Assembly: GCF_039555335.1 (NCBI RefSeq)
Contig: NC_092635.1
Coordinates: forward strand, 70,034,058-70,098,057
Direction: 5' to 3'
DNA: 64,000 bases
Source of the DNA: Amphiura filiformis
Lineage: Eukaryota; Echinodermata; Ophiuroidea; Amphilepidida; Amphiuridae
The translations under genes and the position numbers were made by a program. Shown here piece by piece: positions 29,401-40,834 of this stretch (position 1 is the stretch's first letter; each line of letters starts with the position of its first letter). The notes under the pieces were generated by a model that searched no databases, had not been told where the DNA came from, and saw nothing but the letters and a program-made list of their open reading frames with translations.

Positions 29401-32400
29401 AGCTTGACACCCCTGTTGGTAATCACTTCAACCTCCCCAACCACTCCATCTCCGACATGATCCTACAGGGCATTGAGTCTTTAGGTAACCACCCCGACAC
29501 CGTCCGTGCCAGCAGGGAGAAATTCTGGATGAAGCGCCCGTGCCATCCAGCCACACGGTCTCAACATCCAAGAGGGAAACGACTAACTTGTTTTTTCATC
29601 GTCATAATATTTTGCCACCCTTATTTATATATATTTTTTATATATAATAAAAAGTAAAATAAAAAATTTCCTAATCATTTAAAAAAAAATTTCCCTCCAC
29701 TTTTTATTATTTTAGTTTTTATTTCCTATTTACATCTATCATTATGTTATATGTTCATGTAGTTGTATTTTTACCTTTCATTTTCATTTTTCTATTCAGC
29801 CTTTTGTCTTCATTCATATCCTTATCCCTCTTACTTCCATTCATGACATCCCACTTCCTGCCCCTATTGATATTTCCCAATAGACACTTAAGTCTTCTAT
29901 TGTCTTGCTAATTTCCCTTTCCTTTATGTCCATGTCACTATATATATGCTTGTTTGTATGTTGTCTTGTCACTTTGCCTTTGATAAAGATCCTGCTAGGA
30001 TCGAAAGCTCAGGCCCCTAAAACTTTGAAATTTTACTTAACAGGCTATTTTTGTGGATAAGCAGTTTACAACAGCTCACTTTTTAACATTCATTAATTTT
30101 GGTTATAATGAAGTTGATTATCGTCAATTGATCTTTCAAATGAATTTGTGTTCAAATGCGCGCGAAGCGTGCAAAATTTTTTACTTTTATCGCCAGGAGG
30201 AGCGCAGAATCGATGTTGAATTGGTCAATTCGGCGCCCTAAGGGTGGCGCCCAGGAACGTGCCCCCTCTGCCCCCGTCGTTACACCACTGTTGAAAGCCA
30301 CCATATATATGTGATTTTCTCTTCTTCATCTGCTTTATTCCTGGTTATAAGCTATCTTCCTTGTATGTGCCGCCCCATAAGCCACCTTCCTTTTATGTAG
30401 TGCTGCCCACAAGCCACCCTCCTTCTATGTGTCACAGTGCAGGCCCATAGTTAAACAGCGTGATATACCGTTTTCCACTAAGAATCACGACGTGCCGCCA
30501 TTTATATGTGACTGACAACCGTTTTTCTCTCCTCCCTCCCTGTTCTTTTGTCCTGGTTACAAGTCGCCCTCCTTGTATGTGTCACCTCACAAGCCGCCCT
30601 CCGTCACCTATATTTATAACGCCTGTTGTACGTTTCAGCCGCACCCCCACCCTCATTCTATTGGTTACAAGCCAACATGTGCGGCCCTACAAATAGGTAG
30701 CTGATAAGCATTTCCTTGTTACAAGCCGCCTTCCTTGTATATGTGCCGCCCCCCAAAAAATCACCCATACTTCTGTAGTGCAGGCCCATACAGTCAAAAA
30801 GTGTGATCTACCTTTTCACCCCCTCTTTTCCCCTGGTTACATGTCACGATGTGCCGCCTATAGATGACCAACAAGTGTTTTCTCTCCCCCCCCTCTACTT
30901 TTGTCCTGGTTACAAACCGCCTTCCTTGCATGTGCCGCCCGTCACAAGCCGCCCTCCTTGTGAGGTCAACCTGTGGGCATATTAGACTTGTTGTACATTT
31001 CCACCCCCTCTTTTATCTTGGTTACAAGTTGACCATGTGCCGCCCTTTATGGGTGACTGACACACGTTTTTTTTTTCACAGGCCACCGCTCTCCTTGTAT
31101 GTGTCGCCCCATGGCGCCCTTCTTGTATATGCCACCTCTATCTCTCTATCATGGTTGGTTGGCTACAAGCCGCCCTCTATCTTCATTCCTGATATGTGCC
31201 GCCCTCTATCTCTCTATCATAGTTGGTTGGCTACAAGCCGCCCTCTGTCTGCATTCCTGGTATGTGCCGCCTCTATCTCTCTATCATGGTTGGTTGGCTA
31301 CAAGCCGCCCTCTCTCTGCATTCCTGGTATGTGCCGCCTCTATCTCTCTATCATGGTTGGTTGGCTACAAGGCGCCCTCTATCTGCATTCCTGGTATGTG
31401 CCGCCCCTTTATCTCTCTATCATGGTTGGTTGGCTACAAGCCACCCTCTGTCTGCATTTCTGGTTTTTACCGCCTCTATCTCTCTATCATGGTTGGTTGG
31501 CTACAAGCCGCCCTCTATCTGCATTCCTGGTATGTGCCGCCCCTCTATCTCTCTATCATGGTTGGTTGGCTACAAACCGCCCTCTCTCTGCATTTCTGGT
31601 ATGTGCCGCCCTTTATCTCTCTATCATGGTTGGTTGGCTACAAGCCGCCCTCTATCTGCATTCCTGGTATGTGCCGCCTCTACCTCTCTATCATGGTTGG
31701 TTGGCTACAAGCCGCCCTCTCTCTGCATTTCTGGTATGTGCCGCCTCTATCTCTCTATCATGGTTGGTTGGCTACAAGGAGCCCTCTATCTGCATTCCTG
31801 GTATGTGCCGCCCCTCTACCTCTCTATCATGGTTGGTTGGCTATAAGCCACCCTCTATCTGCATTCCTGGTATGTGCCGCCCTCTATCTCTCTATCATGG
31901 TTGGTTGGCTACAAGCCGCCCTCTATCTGCATTCCTGGTATGTGCCGCCCCTCTATCTCTCTATCATGGTTGGTTGGCTACAAGCCGCCCTCTCTCTGCA
32001 TTTCTGGTATGTGCCGCCCCTATATCTCTCTATCATGGTTGGTTGGCTACAAGCCACCCTCTGTCTGCATTCCTGGTATATGTGTGCCGCCCTCTACCTC
32101 TCTATCATGGTTGGTTGGCTACATGTCGCCCTCTATCTGCATTCCTGGTATGTGCCGCCCTTTATCTCTCTATCATGGTTGGTTGGCTACAAGCCGCCCT
32201 CTCTCTCTGCATTTCTGGTATGTGCCGCCCCTCTATCCTCTCTATCATGGTTGGTTGGCTACAAGCCGCCCTCTCTCTGCATTCCTGGTATGTGCCGCCC
32301 TCTATCTCTCTATCATGGTTGGTTGGCTATAAGCCGCCCTCTCTCTGCATTTCTGGTATGTGCCGCCCCTCTACCTCTCTATCATGGTTGGTTGGCTACA

Positions 32401-35400
32401 AGCCACCCTCTCTCTGCATTCCTGGTATGTGCCGCCCCTCTATCTCTCTATCATGGTTGGTTGGCTATAAGCCGCCCTCTCTCTGCATTTCTGGTATGTG
32501 CCGCCCCTCTACCTCTCTATCATGGTTGGTTGGCTACAAACCGCCCTCTATCTGCATTCCTGGTATGTGCCGCCCCTCTATCTCTCTATCATGGTTGGTT
32601 GGCTACAAGCCGCCCTCTGTCTGCATTCCTGGTATGTGCCGCCTCTATCTCTCTATCATGGTTGGTTGGCTACAAGCCGCCCTCTCTCTGCATTCCTGGT
32701 ATGTGCCGCCCCTCCATCTCTCTATCATGGTTGGTTGGCTACAAGCCGCCCTCTCTCTGCATTCCTGGTATGTGCCGCCCTTTATCTCTATCATGGTTGG
32801 TTGGCTACAAGGCGCCCTCTATCTGCATTCCTGGTATGTGCCGCCCCTTTATCTCTCTATCATGGTTGGTTGGCTACAAGCCGCCCTCTCTCTGCATTCC
32901 TGGTATGTGCCGCCCTCTCTCTCTCTATCATGGTTGGTTGGCTACAAGCCGCCCTCTCTCTCTGCATTCCTGGTATGTGCCGCCCCTCTATCTCTCTATC
33001 ATGGTTGGTTGGCTATAAGCCGCCCTCTCTCTGCATTTCTGGTATGTGCCGCCCCTATATCTCTCTATCATGGTTGGTTGGCTACAAGCCACCCTCTGTC
33101 TGCATTCCTGGTATGTGCCGCCCCTCTACCTCTCTATCATGGTTGGTTGGCTACAAGCCGCCCTCTATCTGCATTCCTGGTATGTGCCGCCCCTATATCT
33201 CTCTATCATGGTTGGTTGGCTACAAGCCGCCCTCTATCTGCATTCCTGGTATGTGCCGCCCCTCTACCTCTCTATCATGGTTGGTTGGCTACAAGCCGCC
33301 CTCTGTCTGCATTCCTGGTATGTGCCGCCCCTATATCTCTCTATCATGGTTGGTTGGCTACAAGCCACCCTCTGTCTGCATTCCTGGTATGTGCCGCCCT
33401 CTATCTCTCTATCATGGTTGGTTGGCTACAAGCCGCCCCTATCTGCATTCCTGGTATGTGCCGCCCCTTTATCTCTCTATCATGGTTGGTTGGCTACAAG
33501 CCGCCCTCTCTCTGCATTCCTGGTATGTGCCGCCCCTCTACCTCTCTATCATGGTTGGTTGGCTACAAGCCGCCCTCTCTCTGCATTCCTGGTATGTGCC
33601 GCCCCTCTACCTCTCTATCATGGTTGGTTGGCTACAAACCGCCCTCTATCTGCATTCCTGGTATGTGCCGCCCTCTATCTCTCTATCATGGTTGGTTGGC
33701 TACAAGCCGCCCTCTGTCTGCATTCCTGGTATGTGCCGCCCCTCTATCTCTCTATCATGGTTGGTTGGCTACAAGCCGCCCTCTCTCTGCATTCCTGGTA
33801 TGTGCCGCCCCTCTACCTCTCTATCATGGTTGGTTGGCTACAAGCCACCCTCTGTCTGCATTCCTGGTATGTGCCGCCCCTTTATCTCTCTATCATGGTT
33901 GGTTGGCTACAAGCCACCCTCTCTCTGCATTCCTGGTATGTGCCGCCCTCTACCCCTCTATCATGGTTGGTTGGCTACAAACCGCCCTCTATCTGCATTC
34001 CTGGTATGTGCCGCCCCTCTATCTCTCTATCATGGTTGGTTGGCTACAAGCCGCCCTCTCTCTGCATTCCTGGTATGTGCCGCCCTCTACCTCTCTATCA
34101 TGGTTGGTTGGCTACAAGCCGCCCTCTCTATCTGCATTCCTGGTATGTGCCGCCCCTATATCTCTCTATCATGGTTGGTTGGCTACAAGCCACCCTCTGT
34201 CTGCATTCCTGGTATGTGCCGCCCCTTTATCTCTCTATCATGGTTGGTTGGCTACAAGCCACCCTCTGTCTGCATTCCTGGTATGTGCCGCCCCTCTACC
34301 TCTCTATCATGGTTGGTTGGCTATAAGCCGCCCTCTCTCTGCATTTCTGGTATGTGCCGCCCCTATATCTCTCTATCATGGTTGGTTGGCTACAAGCCAC
34401 CCTCTGTCTGCATTCCTGGTATGTGCCGCCCCTCTATCTCTCTATCATGGTTGGTTGGCTACAAGCCGCCCTCTCTCTGCATTCCTGGTATGTGCCGCCC
34501 CTCTACCTCTCTATCATGGTTGGTTGGCTACAAGCCGCCCTCTGTCTGCATTCCTGGTATGTGCCGCCCCTCTATCTCTCTATCATGGTTGGTTGGCTAC
34601 AAGCCGCCCTCTATCTGCATTCCTGGTATGTGCCGCCCCTCTACCTCTCTATCATGGTTGGTTGGCTACAAGCCGCCCTCTGTCTGCATTCCTGGTATGT
34701 GCCGCCCCTCTATCTCTCTATCATGGTTGGTTGGCTACAAACCGCCCTCTCTCTGCATTTCTGGTATGTGCCGCCCCTCTACCTCTCTATCATGGTTGGT
34801 TGGCTACAAGCCGCCCTCTATCTCTGCATTCCTGGTATGTGCCGCCCCTCTACCTCTCTATCATGGTTGGTTGGCTATAAGCCGCCCTCTCTCTGCATTT
34901 CTGGTATGTGCCGCCCCTATATCTCTCTATCATGGTTGGTTGGCTACAAGCCACCCTCTGTCTGCATTCCTGGTATGTGCCGCCCCTTTATCTCTCTATC
35001 ATGGTTGGTTGGCTACAAGCCGCCCTCTATCTGCATTCCTGGTATGTGCCGCCCTCTATCTCTCTATCATGGTTGGTTGGCTACAAGGCGCCCTCTATCT
35101 GCATTCCTGGTATGTGCCGCCCTCTACCTCTCTATCATGGTTGGTTGGCTACAAACCGCCCTCTATCTGCATTCCTGGTATGTGCCGCCCCTCTATCTCT
35201 CTATCATGGTTGGTTGGCTACAAGCCGCCCTCTCTCTGCATTCCTGGTATGTGCCGCCCCCTCCCTCTCTATCATGGTTGGTTGGCTACAAGCCGCCCTC
35301 TCTATCTGCATTCCTGGTATGTGCCGCCCCTATATCTCTCTATCATGGTTGGTTGGCTACAAGCCACCCTCTGTCTGCATTCCTGGTATGTGCCGCCCTT

Positions 35401-38400
35401 TATCTCTCTATCATGGTTGGTTGGCTACAAGCCACCCTCTGTCTGCATTCCTGGTATGTGCCGCCCCTCTACCTCTCTATCATGGTTGGTTGGCTATAAG
35501 CCGCCCTCTCTCTGCATTTCTGGTATGTGCCGCCCCTCTATCTCTCTATCATGGTTGGTTGGCTACAAGCCGCCCTCTATCTGCATTCCTGGTATGTGCC
35601 GCCCCTCTATCTCTCTATCATGGTTGGTTGGCTACAAGCCGCCCTCTCTCTGCATTCCTGGTATGTACCGCCCCTCTATCTCTCTATCATGGTTGGTTGG
35701 CTACAAGCCACCCTCTCTCTGCATTTCTGGTATGTGCCGCCCCTCTATCTCTCTATCATGGTTGGTTGGCTACAAGCCACCCTCTCTCTGCATTTCTGGT
35801 ATGTGCCGCCCCTCTATCTCTCTATCATGGTTGGTTGGCTACAAACCGCCCTCTATCTGCATTCCTGGTATGTGCCGCCCCTCTACCTCTCTATCATGGT
35901 TGGTTGGCTACAAGCCACCCTCTCTCTGCATTTCTGGTATGTGCCGCCCCTCTATCTCTCTATCATGGTTGGTTGGCTACAAGCCACCCTCTATCTGCAT
36001 TCCTGGTATGTGCCGCCCTATATCTCTCTATCATGGTTGGTTGGCTACAAGCCACCCTCTGTCTGCATTCCTGGTATGTGCCGCCCCTCTCCCTCTCTAT
36101 CATGGTTGGTTGGCTACAAGCCGCCCTCTCTCTCTGCATTCCTGGTATGTGCCGCCCCTCTATCTCTCTATCATGGTTGGTTGGCTACAAGCCACCCTCT
36201 GTCTGCATTCCTGGTATGTGCCGCCCCTCTACCTCTCTATCATGGTTGGTTGGCTACAAGCCGCCCTCTCTCTCTGCATTCCTGGTATGTGCCGCCCTCT
36301 ATCTCTCTATCATGGTTGGTTGGCTACAAGCCACCCTCTATCTGCATTCCTGGTATGTGCCGCCCCTACATCCCTCTATAATAGTTGGTTGGCTACAAGC
36401 CACCCTCTGTCTGCATTCCTGGTATGTGCCGCCCTCTCCCTCTCTATCATGGTTGGTTGGCTATAAGCCACCCTCTGTCTGCATTCCTGGTATGTGCCGC
36501 CCCTCTATCTCTCTATCATGGTTGGTTGGCTACAAGCCACCCTCTATCTGCATTCCTGGTATGTGCCGCCCCTTTATCTCTCTATCATGGTTGGTTGGCT
36601 ACAAGCCACCCTCTGTCTGCATTCCTGGTATGTGCCGCCCCTCTATCTCTCTATCATGGTTGGTTGGCTATAAGCCACCCTCTGTCTGCATTCCTGGTAT
36701 GTGCCGCCCCTTTATCTCTCTATCATGGTTGGTTGGCTACAAACCGCCCTCTCTCTGCATTCCTGGTATGTACCGCCCCTCTATCTCTCTATCATGGTTG
36801 GTTGGCTACAAGCCGCCCTCTATCTGCATTCCTGGTATGTGCCGCCCTCTACCTCTCTATCATGGTTGGTTGGCTACAAGCCGCCCTCTCTCTGCATTCC
36901 TGGTATGTGCCGCCCCTCTATCTCTCTATCATGGTTGGTTGGCTATAAGCCGCCCTCTCTCTGCATTCCTGGTATGTGCCGCCCCTCTACCTCTCTATCA
37001 TGGTTGGTTGGCTACAAGCCGCCCTCTCTCTGCATTCCTGGTATGTGCCGCCCCTCTACCTCTCTATCATGGTTGGTTGGCTACAAGCCGCCCTCTCTCT
37101 GCATTCCTGGTATGTGCCGCCCCTTTATCTCTCTATCATGGTTGGTTGGCTACAAGCCACCCTCTATCTGCATTCCTGGTATGTGCCGCCCCTCTACCTC
37201 TCTATCATGGTTGGTTGGCTACAAGCCGCCCTCTCTCTGCATTCCTGGTATGTGCCGCCCCTCTATCTCTCTATCATGGTTGGTTGGCTACAAGCCACCC
37301 TCTATCTGCATTCCTGGTATGTGCCGCCCCTCTATCTCTCTATCATGGTTGGTTGGCTACAAGCCGCCCTCTATCTGCATTCCTGGTATGTGCCGCCCCT
37401 CTATCTCTCTATCATGGTTGGTTGGCTATAAGCCACCCTCTGTCTGCATTCCTGGTATGTGCCGCCCTCTACCTCTCTATCATGGTTGGTTGGCTACAAA
37501 CCGCCCTCTATCTGCATTCCTGGTATGTGCCGCCCTCTACCTCTCTATCATGGTTGGTTGGCTACAAACCGCCCTCTATCTGCATTCCTGGTATGTGCCG
37601 CCCCTATATCTCTCTATCATGGTTGGTTGGCTACAAGCCGCCCTCTATCTGCATTCCTGGTATGTGCCGCCCCTCTATCTCTCTATCATGGTTGGTTGGC
37701 TACAAGCCGCCCTCTCTCTGCATTCCTGGTATGTGCCGCCCCTCTATCTCTCTATCATGGTTGGTTGGCTACAAGCCACCCTCTGTCTGCATTCCTGGTA
37801 TGTGCCGCCCCTCTATCTCTCTATCATGGTTGGTTGGCTACAAGCCACCCTCTGTCTGCATTCCTGGTATGTGCCGCCCCTATATCTCTCTATCATGGTT
37901 GGTTGGCTACAAGCCGCCCTCTCTCTCTGCATTCCTGGTATGTGCCGCCCCTCTATCTCTCTATCATGGTTGGTTGGCTACAAGCCACCCTCTGTCTGCA
38001 TTCCTGGTATGTGTCGCCCCACCTCGTTTCATGGTTGGTTGGCTACAAGCCGCCCTCTCTCTCTGCATTCCTGGTATGTGCCGCCCCTCTATCTCTCTAT
38101 CATGGTTGGTTGGCTACAAGCCACCCTCTATCTGCATTCCTGGTATGTGCCGCCCCTTTATCTCTCTATCATGGTTGGTTGGCTACAAGCCACCCTCTGT
38201 CTGCATTCCTGGTATGTGCCCCCTTTATCTCTCTATCATGGTTGGTTGGCTATAAGCCACCCTCTGTCTGCATTCCTGGTATGTGCCGCCCCTCTATCTC
38301 TCTATCATGGTTGGTTGGCTACAAGCCACCCTCTATCTGCATTCCTGGTATGTGCCGCCCCTTTATCTCTCTATCATGGTTGGTTGGCTACAAGCCACCC

Positions 38401-40647
38401 TCTGTCTGCATTCCTGGTATGTGCCGCCCCTTTATCTCTCTATCATGGTTGGTTGGCTATAAGCCACCCTCTGTCTGCATTCCTGGTATGTGCCGCCTTT
38501 ATCTCTCTATCATGGTTGGTTGGCTACAAACCGCCCTCTCTCTGCATTCCTGGTATGTACCGCCCCTCTATCTCTCTATCATGGTTGGTTGGCTACAAGC
38601 CGCCCTCTATCTGCATTCCTGGTATGTGCCGCCCTCTACCTCTCTATCATGGTTGGTTGGCTACAAGCCGCCCTCTCTCTGCATTCCTGGTATGTGCCGC
38701 CTCTATCTCTCTATCATGGTTGGTTGGCTACAAGCCGCCCTCTCTCTGCATTCCTGGTATGTGCCGCCCCTGTACCTCTCTATCATGGTTGGTTGGCTAC
38801 AAGCCACCCTCTCTCTGCATTTCTGGTATGTGCCGCCCCTTTATCTCTCTATCATGGTTGGTTGGCTACAAGGCGCCCTCTATCTGCATTCCTGGTATGT
38901 GCCGCCCTCTATCTCTCTATCATGGTTGGTTGGCTACAAGCCGCCCTCTATCTGCATTCCTGGTATGTGCCGCCCTCCATCTCTCTATCATGGTTGGTTG
39001 GCTACAAGCCACCCTCTGTCTGCATTCCTGGTATGTGCCGCCCCTCTACCTCTCTATCATGGTTGGTTGGCTACAAGCCGCCCTCTCTCTTCATTCCTGG
39101 TATGTGCCGCCCCTCTATCTCTCTATCATGGTTGGTTGGCTACAAGCCGCCCCCTATCTGCATTCCTGGTATGTGCCGCCCCTTTATCTCTCTATCATGG
39201 TTGGTTGGCTATAAGCCGCCCTCTCTCTGCATTCCTGGTATGTGCCGCCCCTCTACCTCTCTATCATGGTTGGTTGGCTACAAGCCGCCCTCTCTCTGCA
39301 TTCCTGGTATGTGCCGCCCTTTATCTCTCTATCATGGTTGGTTGGCTACAAGCCACCCTCTATCTGCATTCCTGGTATGTGCCGCCTCTCTATCTCTCTT
39401 CCTTGGTTGGTTGGCTACAAGCCGCCCTCTCTCTGCATTCCTGGTATGTGCCGCCCCTCTATCTCTCTATCATGGTTGGTTGGCTACAAGCCACCCTCTA
39501 TCTGCATTCCTGGTATGTGCCGCCCTCTATCTCTCTATCATGGTTGGTTGGCTACAAGCCGCCCTCTATCTGCATTCCTGGTATGTGCCGCCTCTATCTC
39601 TCTATCATGGTTGGTTGGCTATAAGCCACCCTCTGTCTGCATTCCTGGTATGTGCCGCCCTCCATCTCTCTATCATGGTTGGTTGGCTACAAACCGCCCT
39701 CTATCTGCATTCCTGGTATGTGCCGCCTCTACCTCTCTATCATGGTTGGTTGGCTACAAACCGCCCTCTATCTGCATTCCTGGTATGTGCACGCCCTATA
39801 TCTCTCTATCATGGTTGGTTGGCTACAAGCCGCCCTCTATCTGCATTCCTGGTATGTGCCGCCCCTCTACCTCTCTATCATGGTTGGTTGGCTACAAGCC
39901 GCCCTCTCTCTGCATTCCTGGTATGTGCCGCCCCTCTATCTCTCTATCATGGTTGGTTGGCTACAAGCCACCCTCTGTCTGCATTCCTGGTATGTGCCGC
40001 CCCTCTATCTCTCTATCATGGTTGGTTGGCTACAAGCCACCCTCTGTCTGCATTCCTGGTATGTGCCGCCCCTCTACCTCTCTATCATGGTTGGTTGGCT
40101 ATAAGCCGCCCTCTCTCTGCATTTCTGGTATGTGCCCCCTATATCTCTCTATCATGGTTGGTTGGCTACAAGCCGCCCTCTCTCTGCATTCCTGGTATGT
40201 GCCGCCCCTCTACCTCTCTATCATGGTTGGTTGGCTACAAGCCGCCCTCTGTCTGCATTCCTGGTATGTGCCGCCCCATATCTCTCTATCATGGTTGGTT
40301 GGCTACAAGCCGCCCTCTCTCTGCATTTCTGGTATGTGCCGCCCCTCTATCTCTCTATCATGGTTGGTTGGCTACAAGCCCCCCTCTCTCTGCATTCCTG
40401 GTATGTGCCGCCCTCCATCTCTCTGTCATGGTTGGTTGGCTACAAGCCGCCCTCTGTCTGCATTCCTGGTATGTGCCGCCCCTCTATCTCTCTATCATGG
40501 TTGGTTGGCTACAAGCCGCCCTCTATCTGCGTTCCAGGTATGTGCCGCCCCTTTATCTCTCTATCATGGTTGGTTGGCTACAAGCCGCCCTCTCTCTGCA
40601 TTCCTGGTATGTGCCGCCCCTTTATCTCTCCATCATGGTTGATTGGT

Positions 40648-40695
<48 letters not shown>

Positions 40696-40803
40696 TCCTC
40701 TTTCTCTTTCTTTCTTTTTCTTTTCTCTTTCTTTTCTCTTTCTTTCTTCTTTTCTCTTTCTTTTTTCTTTCTTTCCTCTTTCTTTCTTTCTTTCTTTCCT
40801 CTT

Positions 40804-40834
<31 letters not shown>

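Larger units (their letters stand above)
25056..30030. mobile_element. Penelope-like element, inverted 5'-truncated pair
   Basis: The 3' ends of two copies point outward. The left arm (25056-28150, - strand) and right arm (29373-30030, + strand) are inverted copies sharing GIY-YIG 3' coding sequence, 3' UTR and the tail CCTGCTAGGATCGAAAGCTC then AGGCCCCTAAAACTTTGAAA. The minus-strand copy is longer and retains reverse transcriptase sequence at 28151-29384. The junction at 29373-29380 is GGACACAG, present in both partners, so they were joined at microhomology. The left arm's UTR is split by the element at 25146-27578. Confidence 0.85.
24928..30290. mobile_element. hAT-like composite carrying a Penelope element
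   Basis: The outer ends are CAGTGGCATAGC and, inverted, CAGTGGTGTAAC. The 8-bp TTGAAAGC is directly repeated exactly at both sides (24920-24927 and 30291-30298), a hAT-type target duplication. Only short arms (24928-25055 and 30031-30290) belong to this element. Everything between is a later Penelope-like insertion. Confidence 0.8.
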
